NCBI GenBank assembly: GCA_023957475.1
Contig: JAMLHA010000003.1
Coordinates: forward strand, 186,001-250,000
Reading direction: 5' to 3'
Length of the DNA stretch: 64,000 nucleotides
Source: Crocinitomicaceae bacterium
GTDB taxonomy: Bacteria > Bacteroidota > Bacteroidia > Flavobacteriales_D > Crocinitomicaceae
The position numbers were made by a program, and so were the translations under genes. Under the pieces are notes generated by a model. That model worked only from the letters and a program-made list of their open reading frames with translations, was not told the origin of the DNA and ran no database searches. Positions 38,082-47,900 of this stretch are shown here, in pieces. The first letter of the stretch is position 1, and each line of letters opens with the position of its first letter.

Positions 38082-39692
38082 ATGCCTAGTTCTGTAACTA
38101 ACCCACCTACAAACTTTAGTCTTGACCCTTATACTGGTACGTGGACTGCTTCACAAGCATCACACTTGTTAAGAAGAGCTTTATTTGGTCCAACTAGTCA
38201 ACAAATAACAGATGCTGTTGCTAATGGAATGGATGCAACTGTTGCCATGTTATTGACTCCCAAACCAATTGATTTACCGATCTCTTATGATACGGGTGAA
38301 GGAGTTGCTACTTATGGTCAGCCTTGGAATTTAACTCCATATCCTGCAGGAAACGTTGAAGCAACACAAACAGCCCGCATTAAATCATTGGGGGCATGGT
38401 TGATGAAAAGACTAAACAATGAAGGAAATAGCATTCACGAAAAATTGTGTCTTTTTTGGCACAATCACTTTGCTGCTCCCTTATCTGTTGATTCTCGTTC
38501 AACACTTAAATACCACCAATTGGTACATCAATATGCTTTAGGGAATTTCAAAGATTTTATAAAAGAAATGACCATTAATACGAGTATGTTGGAGTTTCAA
38601 AATGGAGCTACCAATTCCGTTTATTCTCCAAATGAAAATTATGCACGTGAATTTTTAGAGCTTTTTTCTATTGGAAAAGGATTGCAAAGTGGACCAGGTG
38701 ATTATTCAAATTATACAGAAGAAGATGTTGCTGCAGGTGCAAAAATTTTTACAGGTTATGTTATTCAAGGAATACAAAGTAGTACAGACAATGATGTAAC
38801 AAGTGTTTTTGTTCCAGTTTTACACGATAATACTGTAAAGCAACTTTCTTATAGATTAAACAATGAAACTGTAAATCCTGCTGGACAAAACGAATATGCA
38901 AATTATGTTGACATTGTTTTTCAACAAGATGAAGTGGCTCGCTTTATTGCAAGAAAACTGTACCGTTACTTTGTAAATCATGATTTAACAGAAGATATTG
39001 AAGCTTCTATCATTCCTGCAATGGCTTCTGTTTTAACAGCTAATAATTATGAAGTGCAACCTGTTTTGGAAGCGTTATTCAAATCTCAACATTTTTACGA
39101 TGTAAAACTAAAAGGATCTTGTATTAAAAGTCCTTTGGAGTTACTTTTTTCAATTGTTAATGGCACAAACTCATCCATTAATTTTGATTTAACAACGACA
39201 TCGGATATGTATTTAAATTTATATGGTTTGGGAGATAATTTAGGACAATCTTATGGACAACCACCTTCTGTTTCAGGGTGGACAGCCTATTATCAAGCGC
39301 CAAGTTTTACAAAACTTTGGGTAAATTCAACCCATATAAAAACCCGAATGTCGGTAGCTTATTTATTTACGATTGGTGCAGGTTTGCAAATCAATGGACA
39401 AACATTCAAGGTGAACGCACTTGGTTTTTTAGATGGTTTATCCAATCCATCCAATGTAAATAGTGTCATTGATGATATGATTTTGATTTTTACTCCTCGA
39501 TTATTATCTACAACACAACGGACAATTTTGAAGACTGTATTAACAGGAGGACAACCTGATTTTGAATGGACAATACAATACAACGATTACATCAATAATC
39601 CAGGAGATGTAACGTACTCCAATCCTATAAAGCTGAAAGTTGAAACCACATTGATGCGTCTATTAATTTTACCTGAATGTCAAATTTTTTAA
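38082..39692 (+). CDS. DUF1800 family protein
   Basis: A 536-residue protein of the DUF1800 family: an early HLLRRALFGPTSQQ, then LCLFWHNHFAAPLS, YAREFLELFSIG and the VSGWTAYY end. No clear signal peptide or sorting domain is present, so its export route is uncertain. It is always paired with DUF1501, here 9 bp downstream. The pair has unknown function but is common in Bacteroidota and Planctomycetes. Confidence 0.88.
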   Translation: MPSSVTNPPTNFSLDPYTGTWTASQASHLLRRALFGPTSQQITDAVANGMDATVAMLLTPKPIDLPISYDTGEGVATYGQPWNLTPYPAGNVEATQTARIKSLGAWLMKRLNNEGNSIHEKLCLFWHNHFAAPLSVDSRSTLKYHQLVHQYALGNFKDFIKEMTINTSMLEFQNGATNSVYSPNENYAREFLELFSIGKGLQSGPGDYSNYTEEDVAAGAKIFTGYVIQGIQSSTDNDVTSVFVPVLHDNTVKQLSYRLNNETVNPAGQNEYANYVDIVFQQDEVARFIARKLYRYFVNHDLTEDIEASIIPAMASVLTANNYEVQPVLEALFKSQHFYDVKLKGSCIKSPLELLFSIVNGTNSSINFDLTTTSDMYLNLYGLGDNLGQSYGQPPSVSGWTAYYQAPSFTKLWVNSTHIKTRMSVAYLFTIGAGLQINGQTFKVNALGFLDGLSNPSNVNSVIDDMILIFTPRLLSTTQRTILKTVLTGGQPDFEWTIQYNDYINNPGDVTYSNPIKLKVETTLMRLLILPECQIF

Positions 39693-39701
39693 CACTACAA
39701 C

Positions 39702-41255
39702 ATGAAAAGAAGAAAGTTTCTTAAAAATATGGCATTGGGTTCAATTGGAATGCCCTTTGTTATGAACAACATACAATTACAAACCATTCAACAAAAGTTA
39801 TTCAATTTTGCAAAAAGTGCGGAAGACAGAGTACTGATTATTGTTCGGTTAAATGGTGGAAATGACGGGTTAAACACGGTTATTCCTCTTGATCAATATG
39901 ATAATTTGGTGATTCAGCGTCAAAACATCTTAGTTCCTCAAAGTCAAGCATTGAGTTTGAATCAAAGTAATTTGGCTCTTCACCCTGTAATGAGTGGTAT
40001 GCAGCACATTTTTCAAGATGGGCAATTAGGAATCATTCAAAATGTAGGCTATCCAGATCAAAACCGTTCGCATTTTCGATCTACAGACATCTGGAGCACT
40101 GGTTCGTTAGACCCTTATGAGCACAAAGGATGGTTAGGCCGACACTTTGATGATTACTACCCCAATTATCCTGATGATTATCCCAACGCAACTTACCCCG
40201 ATCCTTTTGCAATTAGTATGGGATATAACGTTTCTGAAACATGTCAAGGATTAATGGCAAATTTTTCTCAAGCAATTGCAAATCCATTGGATTCAATTAC
40301 TTTACCAAATGGAACCAGTGTTGATGATGGAACTTACTACGGATCACACATGGTGTATTTAACCAATTTGATAGACCAAACCAATGCTTATGGGCAACGG
40401 ATTTACAATGCTACAATGGCGGGGAATACCCTATCACAACTTTACGATCCAAACAATGAAGTAGCCAAACAATTGCGGTTCGTGGCTAGGATGATTTCTG
40501 GGGGATTACAAACGAAAGTTTACATCATTAACATTGATGGTTTTGATACACATAGTGGACAAGTAGATCAAACAAATATTTTAACAGGGCGACATTCGAC
40601 CCTATTAAAAACACTATCAGATGCACTATATGCTTTTCAAGATGATATTAATTTATTGGGATTAAACCAACGAGTAGCAGGATTTACGTTCTCTGAATTT
40701 GGTCGCCAAATTGCATCAAACGCATCACTCGGTAGTGATCACGGAGATGCTGCACCAATGTTTTTGTTTGGAGAGTGCATCACTTCTCAAGTAATAGGGC
40801 CAAATCCAGTTATTTCAAATACCGTTGTGAATCAGGCTGGTGTGCCAATGCAAATTGATTTTAGAGATGTTTATGCCTCTTTATTAAAAGATTGGTTCTT
40901 AGTGCCAGAAGAAGATATTGAACCGTTGTTTGATCATTCAATACAGTATTTGGATTTATTAGGTTCTTGTAATTTAGGAGTAGAAAAAGTATCGAAAAAC
41001 AAAGAAGGCTTAATGCTATATCCAAACCCTGCTTCTGGAATGACTTACTTGAGAATGAATGCAAAAAACAGAGCGTATGCTATGCATATTATTGATTTAA
41101 ATGGAAACATTGTTGTAGAAGTATTTTCAAATAAACACTTAGATGGTGAGCAAATAATTCCAATTGATTTACAAAATATTGTAACAGGAAACTATTTAGT
41201 AGTTATAAGAGATGGTATGATGGAAAAATCAATTAAGTTATTTGTTATTAAATAA
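39702..41255 (+). CDS. DUF1501 family protein with T9SS type A sorting domain
   Basis: A 517-residue protein. The start MKRRKFLKNMALGSIGMPF resembles a Tat-type signal (the family often is exported folded). The DUF1501 core (VLIIVRLNGGNDGLNTVIP, LGRHFDDYY, GSDHGDAAPMFLFG and VYASLLKDWF) is sulfatase/phosphatase-like. The end, LMLYPNPASGMTYL to LFVIK, is a type A T9SS sorting domain. Metal binding or hydrolase activity is expected from the fold but not shown. It is co-transcribed with the DUF1800 gene. Confidence 0.88.
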   Translation: MKRRKFLKNMALGSIGMPFVMNNIQLQTIQQKLFNFAKSAEDRVLIIVRLNGGNDGLNTVIPLDQYDNLVIQRQNILVPQSQALSLNQSNLALHPVMSGMQHIFQDGQLGIIQNVGYPDQNRSHFRSTDIWSTGSLDPYEHKGWLGRHFDDYYPNYPDDYPNATYPDPFAISMGYNVSETCQGLMANFSQAIANPLDSITLPNGTSVDDGTYYGSHMVYLTNLIDQTNAYGQRIYNATMAGNTLSQLYDPNNEVAKQLRFVARMISGGLQTKVYIINIDGFDTHSGQVDQTNILTGRHSTLLKTLSDALYAFQDDINLLGLNQRVAGFTFSEFGRQIASNASLGSDHGDAAPMFLFGECITSQVIGPNPVISNTVVNQAGVPMQIDFRDVYASLLKDWFLVPEEDIEPLFDHSIQYLDLLGSCNLGVEKVSKNKEGLMLYPNPASGMTYLRMNAKNRAYAMHIIDLNGNIVVEVFSNKHLDGEQIIPIDLQNIVTGNYLVVIRDGMMEKSIKLFVIK

Positions 41256-41338
41256 TAAAATTTAATGCTTTTTGAGAAAAACGTTCATTTTTTAATAATA
41301 TCGATTAACTTTGTTTTTTCTTTTTAATTAAAGATTAT

Positions 41339-42568
41339 ATGTATAAAATACTATCTATTGCGAAAGTATTGTTGATTGGATTTTTGTTTGTCTTTTCTCA
41401 AAATGCTTTATCATGTGCTGTTGATGTGACAATAATGGAGGGGAGTTCACTTTCTATTTGTCCAAATTCAACTGCTTTAGTAAATGCTTCTCCAGGTTAC
41501 GCTCAATATGTTTGGTCTGGTCCTGCAACTGGAAACGGAAGTTCGGCAACGGTTACAGGTAGTGGTTGGGTATATGTTGCAGCAACAGATGGATTAGGGT
41601 GTATTTCAATAGACTCAATCTTAGTATCTACCTATCCGACTCCAAACCCTATCATTAGTTCAAGTGAAGGATTAACAATTTGCCCAACAGTTGGTGGATC
41701 TACATTGAGTTTAAATCAAACGTACAATTCGTATTTGTGGAACGATGGTTCGACAAATCCAATGCTTTTTGTTACACAATCTGGGCAATACACAGTTGTT
41801 GTTGAAGATGCAAATGGATGTAAAGATTCTGCATTTTTAGATGTTGATTTTATTCAGTTTACATTAAATGTGATTGGAGGTGCAAAAGTTTGTGCAGGCT
41901 CTACTGTTGTGCTTAATGCAACTGGTGGAGATGTTTATGCATGGTCAACCAACGAGTTTTCATCGTCAATTGTTGTAGCACCAACTGAAGAATCTACTTA
42001 TTCTGTAACAATTTATAAAGGAGCTTGTCATCAAACATTATCAGCAACCGTTAAGATCATCGAATTACCTCCACATTCCATGCCTGATACAATGTTGGTA
42101 TTTCCTGGAGAGATTCCTTATGTTTTTGGTCCATCCGAGTTTGATTCCTATTTGTGGGCACCTTCAAATTTAGTGTCAGACACAAGCGGTTCTCGCACAG
42201 GTTATGTTGGTACAACAGATGGAACAGTTATGTTGGTTGCAACAAGTAATTCATTGGGTTGTTCGATGGGGCATACCATTTTCTTTAAAATGATCGATTT
42301 AACCATACCAGAAGGATTTTCGCCAAATGGTGATGGTATCAATGATTTCTTTGAAATACCAGAAATCACTCAATTTGAAGCAAAGCTAAAAGTGTGGAAT
42401 AGATGGGGAGAAGTGGTGTTTAAATCAGATAAATACAGGAATGAGTGGGACGGAACTTGTAGTGCAGGTCTTTGTATGGGAAATGATAATTTACCAGAAG
42501 GAACTTACTACTATAAGTTAACAATTGGCAAATATGATTATACTGGATTCCTAACTTTAAAAATATAA
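41339..42568 (+). CDS. T9SS type B sorting protein with Ig-like modules
   Basis: A 409-residue secreted protein with a signal peptide ending ALSCA, three Ig/PKD-like modules (about 30-285; for example GSSLSICPNSTALVNASPGY) and a type B (CHU_C, gliding-motility-like) sorting domain at the end: LTIPEGFSPNGDGINDFFEI to FLTLKI. Its stop overlaps the start of a PorP/SprF gene by 1 bp (TAATG), the usual arrangement in which the PorP/SprF protein aids export of the type B substrate. Confidence 0.9.
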   Translation: MYKILSIAKVLLIGFLFVFSQNALSCAVDVTIMEGSSLSICPNSTALVNASPGYAQYVWSGPATGNGSSATVTGSGWVYVAATDGLGCISIDSILVSTYPTPNPIISSSEGLTICPTVGGSTLSLNQTYNSYLWNDGSTNPMLFVTQSGQYTVVVEDANGCKDSAFLDVDFIQFTLNVIGGAKVCAGSTVVLNATGGDVYAWSTNEFSSSIVVAPTEESTYSVTIYKGACHQTLSATVKIIELPPHSMPDTMLVFPGEIPYVFGPSEFDSYLWAPSNLVSDTSGSRTGYVGTTDGTVMLVATSNSLGCSMGHTIFFKMIDLTIPEGFSPNGDGINDFFEIPEITQFEAKLKVWNRWGEVVFKSDKYRNEWDGTCSAGLCMGNDNLPEGTYYYKLTIGKYDYTGFLTLKI

Positions 42569-43566
42569 TGATGAAAAGATTATTAATAGTTGGGTTGGTT
42601 GCATTAATAAGTGATTTAAGCTTTTCTCAAACAAATACTCGTTTTTCTCAATTCAATGTAGTAAAAGGATTAATGAATCCAGCGGCAATTGGTGTAGAAG
42701 CTAAAATATCAGCAGAATTAATCTACAGAACACAATGGACAGCGCAACAAGGAGCCCCTCAATCCGTTGGTTTTATAGGGTCTTATGAAATCAACAATTC
42801 ACACGCAGTTTCTATTTCTGCAATGAACGATCGTTTAGGAATATCAAAATCAACAGGCGTAAATTTGGGCTATGCTTACCGTATTTACATCAATGACGAA
42901 CAAAATTTTGCATTCGGGTTAAACATGGGGATTCAAAACATCAACAATGATTATTCCCGTTTGTTTTTAATCAACCAAAACGACCCTGCTTTTATGCAAA
43001 GCTTTAATCAATGGCGATTTAATGCTGGTTTTGGAATGTTTTACAATGGGCCAAGAATGTACATTGGCTATTCGATACCTCAACTATTCAATAATATTCA
43101 CACGGGCCCCAACAATGGGCTTAGAATCAATATGTGGCACCATTATTTATCAACTGGATTTTATCTAGCAAACAAAGATGCTTCGTACATATTTAATCCA
43201 TGCATACAGTTAAAATTGGTTCCTAATTCACCACTACAAGGCGATTTACTCTTGCGAAATATCTTTTATGGTCGATATGCCTTCTCATTGGGTTATCGAA
43301 CAGAAAATGCAATCATTGCTGGTTTTGATATAATGATAGCAAACAAAGCACGAATAGGTTATCATTTTAACTACAACATTGGTCGTTTTTCTAAATTTAT
43401 GGCAACATCTCATGAAATATACTTAGGATTAGGATTACCTTTCTATTATGAAACAAATCGTTTTGCGAAGAGACAATACATAAATAATAAGAGCAATTTC
43501 TCCAATGATTACAAACAACGCTCAGGTAAATTAAATAAACGAAGTAAATTAAGGCCTTATAATTAA
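42568..43566 (+). CDS. PorP/SprF family T9SS membrane protein
   Basis: A 332-residue outer-membrane barrel of the PorP/SprF family: a signal peptide, then TRFSQFNVVKGLMNPAAIG, and strands such as SVGFIGSYEIN and HSIS-type alternation up to FYNIGRFSKFMATSHEIYLGLGLPF. Family members pair with type B sorting proteins and help them to the surface, and this gene overlaps such a protein by 1 bp. Two ATGs (42568 and 42571) are possible starts. Confidence 0.9.
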   Translation: MMKRLLIVGLVALISDLSFSQTNTRFSQFNVVKGLMNPAAIGVEAKISAELIYRTQWTAQQGAPQSVGFIGSYEINNSHAVSISAMNDRLGISKSTGVNLGYAYRIYINDEQNFAFGLNMGIQNINNDYSRLFLINQNDPAFMQSFNQWRFNAGFGMFYNGPRMYIGYSIPQLFNNIHTGPNNGLRINMWHHYLSTGFYLANKDASYIFNPCIQLKLVPNSPLQGDLLLRNIFYGRYAFSLGYRTENAIIAGFDIMIANKARIGYHFNYNIGRFSKFMATSHEIYLGLGLPFYYETNRFAKRQYINNKSNFSNDYKQRSGKLNKRSKLRPYN

Positions 43567-43613
43567 AATAATTGTTAACTTTAATCGTTATTTTGACTAT
43601 TAAATTCTTTGTT

Positions 43614-44297
43614 ATGAAAAAAATCATTTTTATTTGTTTTTCAATGTTTGTTGGGTTTCATACTTTGGCACAGCGAGATGAACATTCTAAATTCTTTATA
43701 AAATTTTCACCAACTCAATTGGTTGTCGGTGAGATGAATTTTGCCTATGAACAGCGAGTATCACCACAATCAAGTATTGAACTTTCACTTGGGCCAACAG
43801 TTTCGGAAATAGGAATTAACAAATTTTATCTCAATTCAATTATTGGTAACATGAATTATTATGGTGGTGGTAATTCTAGAAAAGAAAGCGGGATGGGATT
43901 TTTTGCAGGACTTGTCTATCGTTATTACCCAATTTCGGTATATGCAACCGCACCACAAGGTTTGTATTTAGGTCCAGAAGTAAAATATAGAATGTACAAT
44001 ACTTACTTTGTTGATAATTCAGGTGTGTTGGATAATAAAATAGGTACAACCAATCAATTTTTATTTCGATTCAATACTGGTTATCAATTTGTAGTTGGTA
44101 GAAGATTTGCTATAGATGTTTTTACAGCACTTGGTTTGGGTTATACTGTTATCACTCAATACAACAATTATACGATATTTGATGGAAATTACAATCTTTA
44201 CAAAACAGATTGGACTGCAAGAACACGCAATAAGGTTTTCTTCTCTGGTTCAATAGGTGTTAAGTTTGGAATTGGAGGTAATCGTAAAGATAAATAG
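43614..44297 (+). CDS. Outer-membrane barrel-like protein (DUF3575-like)
   Basis: The ATG at 43614 begins a signal peptide (MKKIIFICFSMFVGFHTLAQ); a TTG at 43572 is less likely. The mature part of about 205 residues has the alternating strands and glycines of a small outer-membrane barrel (KFSPTQLVVGEMNFAYEQR, QGLYLGPEVKYRMY and VFFSGSIGVKFGIGG). It is 47 bp after the PorP/SprF gene, and the set may be one transcript. Role unknown. Confidence 0.65.
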   Translation: MKKIIFICFSMFVGFHTLAQRDEHSKFFIKFSPTQLVVGEMNFAYEQRVSPQSSIELSLGPTVSEIGINKFYLNSIIGNMNYYGGGNSRKESGMGFFAGLVYRYYPISVYATAPQGLYLGPEVKYRMYNTYFVDNSGVLDNKIGTTNQFLFRFNTGYQFVVGRRFAIDVFTALGLGYTVITQYNNYTIFDGNYNLYKTDWTARTRNKVFFSGSIGVKFGIGGNRKDK

Positions 44298-44321
44298 AAA
44301 GAGTGATTTTTGTCACTTTTT
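44298..44321 (+). terminator. Terminator after the barrel-like gene
   Basis: A 9-bp stem with one G-U pair, AAAGAGTGA (44298-44306) and TCACTTTTT (44313-44321), then T-rich sequence. It ends the transcript of the preceding gene. Confidence 0.7.
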
Positions 44322-44338
44322 TAATTAAAAATATTTGT

Positions 44339-44346
44339 TACATTTG
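44339..44346 (+). promoter_or_regulatory. -7 promoter box for gcvH
   Basis: TACATTTG is a full match to TAnnTTTG and gives a leader of about 45 nt before the gcvH ATG. The -33 element at 19 bp is not clear. Confidence 0.45.
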
Positions 44347-44395
44347 CCTGCATAAGATTTAAGGAAATTATAGAATTGAAAATTATAAGTTTATT

Positions 44396-44773
44396 ATGAG
44401 TTTACCAACAAATTTAAAATATACGAAAGACCATGAGTGGATTCGTATTGAAGGCGATACAGCTGTAGTAGGAATAACAGATTTTGCTCAAAGCGAATTG
44501 GGAGATATCGTTTATGTAGAAGTAGAAACAGAAGGCGAAACAATTGAACAAAACGAAGTATTTGGTTCTGTTGAAGCTGTTAAAACTGTATCTGATTTAT
44601 TTTTACCAGTTACAGGTGAAATCGTTGAGTTTAACACGAATTTAGAGTCAAATCCTGAGTTGGTTAACTCTGATCCATACGGTGAAGGTTGGATTGTAAA
44701 AATTAAAATTATTGACAACTCTCAAGTTGCTGATTTATTAGATGCAGCTGGATACGGGGCTGTTATTGGATAA
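44396..44773 (+). CDS. gcvH: Glycine cleavage system H protein
   Basis: A 125-residue lipoyl carrier protein. The N-terminal [20 protein letters not shown] and the [15 protein letters not shown] loop, with the lipoylated Lys, are diagnostic, and the chain ends in an acidic, helical tail. It shuttles the aminomethyl group between GcvP, GcvT and GcvL. It is a single gene flanked by terminators, with no other gcv gene nearby, which is common in Bacteroidota. Confidence 0.95.
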   Translation: MSLPTNLKYTKDHEWIRIEGDTAVVGITDFAQSELGDIVYVEVETEGETIEQNEVFGSVEAVKTVSDLFLPVTGEIVEFNTNLESNPELVNSDPYGEGWIVKIKIIDNSQVADLLDAAGYGAVIG

Positions 44774-44787
44774 CTCTTAAAAACAAC

Positions 44788-44816
44788 AAAAAATCCGCTC
44801 AATGGGCGGATTTTTT
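44788..44816 (+). terminator. Terminator of gcvH
   Basis: An 11-bp stem, AAAAAATCCGC (44788-44798) and GCGGATTTTTT (44806-44816), followed by TG and further T. A strong terminator. Confidence 0.9.
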
Positions 44817-44871
44817 TGTTTTATAAAGTTATAGTTATTTGTATCTGATAAAAACTTAAGCCTTTTTACAT

Positions 44872-44900
44872 CCTGAGTTCGATATAAAATCCCATTCAGG
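44872..44900. repeat. 29-nt hairpin repeat, first copy
   Basis: CCTGAGTTCG...ATTCAGG forms a 7-bp stem (with one G-U pair) and a 15-nt loop. A near-identical copy lies at 61154-61182. It sits just past the stop side of the giant type B gene. Role unknown; a REP-like element is possible. Confidence 0.55.
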
Positions 44901-44911
44901 TTATTTAAAAT

Positions 44912-47900
44912 TTACCGGATAATGTTTACATGTCCTGTAAACATTTTTCGTTCATCATTTGCTGTTGTTTTCACTTCAATTTTCCATGTATAAGTTCCAT
45001 CTGGACACAATTGCCCTCCTACTCCATAAGAACCATCCCACCCGATAGTGGCATCATGTGATTCGAAAACAATTTCTCCCCAACGATTAAAAATATACAA
45101 GGTATAATCATAAGGGTCAAAACCGTGACTAAACACAGGTTGGAATACGTTGTTGTGTTGATCACCATCAGGAGTAAATGTATTTGGAATGAAGAATAAT
45201 AAATCATCAGCCATTTTAATTTGTCGAGTTGTTGTATCAGCACATCCATACGAATTTGAAGCTATCAACTGAATAGTATAAACTCCAGATGATTCATTAG
45301 GGAATTGATGAACAGGTGAGAACTCATAAGAAGGTGCTGTATCATCATCAAATGTCCATTTATACGTATCTGCATTTAAAGACTCATTCACCATTTGAGA
45401 TGTCCATTGGTAAGATGTTAACTCTGTATGAGTTGGGTGAAACTCTGCTATTGGTTGTGGATAAACACAAATATAATCCTGCATTGTTAAAGAGTTTGAA
45501 CAACCTTCAGGAGTGCTAACTTCTAATGTAACATCATAACAACCTGGTGAATCAAACGTTGCTGTTATTGATGTGCAACCATCAACTACCTGTCCATTAC
45601 CCAAATACCATTTACAGTTTGTCAAATTACCTGTAGAGTGGTTAAACAATGTTGGTGAAATAGGATTACATCCATTTAAGTTAATACCATCAAAATTAAC
45701 AACAGGAATTGGAACAACATTTACTATAACTTGGTCTGTATTTTTACAACCATTGTTGTCTGTTCCTATCACAGTATAGGTGGTTGTGCTCGTTGGAACA
45801 AAAGAATTTCCATTAAACACACCATTGTCCCAGTCGTAAGTTGAAGCACCTGCTCCTTGTAATATAACAGTTGTACCGGCACAAACCGTTTGGTCATTTC
45901 CTGCGTTTACATTTGGTAAAGCATGAATGGTTATAACTGTTTGTTCATTTTGAATTTGTTGACAGCCATTTACACTTCCTTCTTTAATCGCAGTAATTGT
46001 ATAAGTAAAAGTGCCTACGGTATTGGTCGGATTTTGAATTGTAAATACACCCGAAGCATCTGATGTTGCTGATAAATTAGAACCGCCATTTATAGTATAA
46101 GTAAAGGTATATGGAGTATCTCCGTTGGAACCTGTAAATACAACTTGTGGTAAATTCGTATCTAAATGACAAGCTTGCACTGGGTTTGAAATACTCGCAA
46201 TTGGAAGTGGTTTTACAATAATTGTTTCAACTTCATTTAGCGTTTGATTACATCCTGTTGTTGGATCTGATACATTTGTTAATTGATAAATGTATGTTCC
46301 TGGAACAGCTGAAGATTGAATCACTGTTGCAGAAGATGATGAAGAAGAAGTAACTGTTTGTGAAGTTCCTCCATTTACGGTATAGCTAAATGTATAGTTA
46401 GCAGAACTATTCTGACCTGTAAACGTGATTGTTTGATCTCCCGCACCTTGACAAACAGTTGTTGTTCCTATGCTACTTGCATTCGGCATTGGATTAACCG
46501 TTACATCCACCTGATCAGTAGTTGTACAACCTGCTAAAATTGCTGTAACTGTATATGTAATTGTACCAACCGCTGGTGTAAATGCTGTGCCATCTGTCAC
46601 ACCATTGCTCCATGAAATTGTAGCTCCATTTGGATTTGTAGCTGTTAATGTAACACTTGTTCCTTGACAAACAGTCTGATCAATTCCTGCATTCACTACT
46701 GGTGCGGATGGATCAACCAACACTTGTGGTGTTGCAACCGTTGTAATACAACCGTTAAGATCTACTGTGAAGTTACTATATGTTCCTGCATTCAACCCTG
46801 TTAGAAGTATATTTCCTGCCGCATTGGATGTTATGTTGGTTGGGCCAACAGTGGTTCCATCATCTACATAGCTAACACTGTAAGAAGTATTTCCAGTCAA
46901 GCCACTTAAAGTTACAACCCCATCTGTTCCTAAACAAAGTGTTGGATTGCTTGAAGAAACTGTAAAAACTGGTTTCGGTTTTACAGTAATGGTTGTTGTA
47001 GTGGATGCAAAACAACCATTTCCATCTGTATAATTGTAGGTAATTGTATGCGTTCCAACTCCTGCGGTTGCTGGATTAAAGTTTGTACCTGAAACACCTG
47101 CTCCTGAGAAAACTCCTCCTGCTCCAGAAGGTGTTCCAACCAACGATACAACTGCTGCGTCTTCACAAAGTGGGGCTACAGTAGTAATGCTTGGTGTTGG
47201 TAAAGGGTTTACTGTTACAATTACTTGATCTGTTGTAATACATCCTGCCAACGTTGCTGTAACAGTATATGTAATTGTACCAACCGCTGGTGTAAATGCT
47301 GTGCCATCTGTCACTCCATTACTCCATGAAATTGTTGCTCCATTTGGATTTGTTGCTGTTAATGTAACACTTGTTCCAGAACATATCGTTTGATCTATAC
47401 CTGCATTTACCGTTGGTGCAGATGGATCAATCAATACTTGAGGTGTAGCGACAGTTGTCACACATCCATTCAAATCTACTGTGAAGTTAGAATAAGTGCC
47501 CGAAGAAAGGCCATTGATAACTATAGATCCTGCTCCATTCGAAGTCATGGTTGTTGGACCAACAGTCGTCGCTCCATTTTCATAAGAAACACTGTATGAC
47601 GTACTTGGTGTTAAGCCATTTAATGTTACTGTTCCATCTGTACCAGCACACACTGTTGGACTTGTAGAAGTAACTGTAAATATTGGTTTTGGTTTAACTG
47701 TTATTGAAGTTGTCGTAGATGCAAAACATCCATTCGCATCCGTATAATCATACGTAATTGTATGTGTTCCAACTCCTGCGGTTGCTGGATTGAAGTTTGT
47801 ACCTGAAACACCTGCTCCTGAGAAAACTCCTCCTGCTCCAGAAGGTGTTCCAACCAACGATACAACTGCTGCATCTTCACAAAGTGGGGCTACAGCTGTA

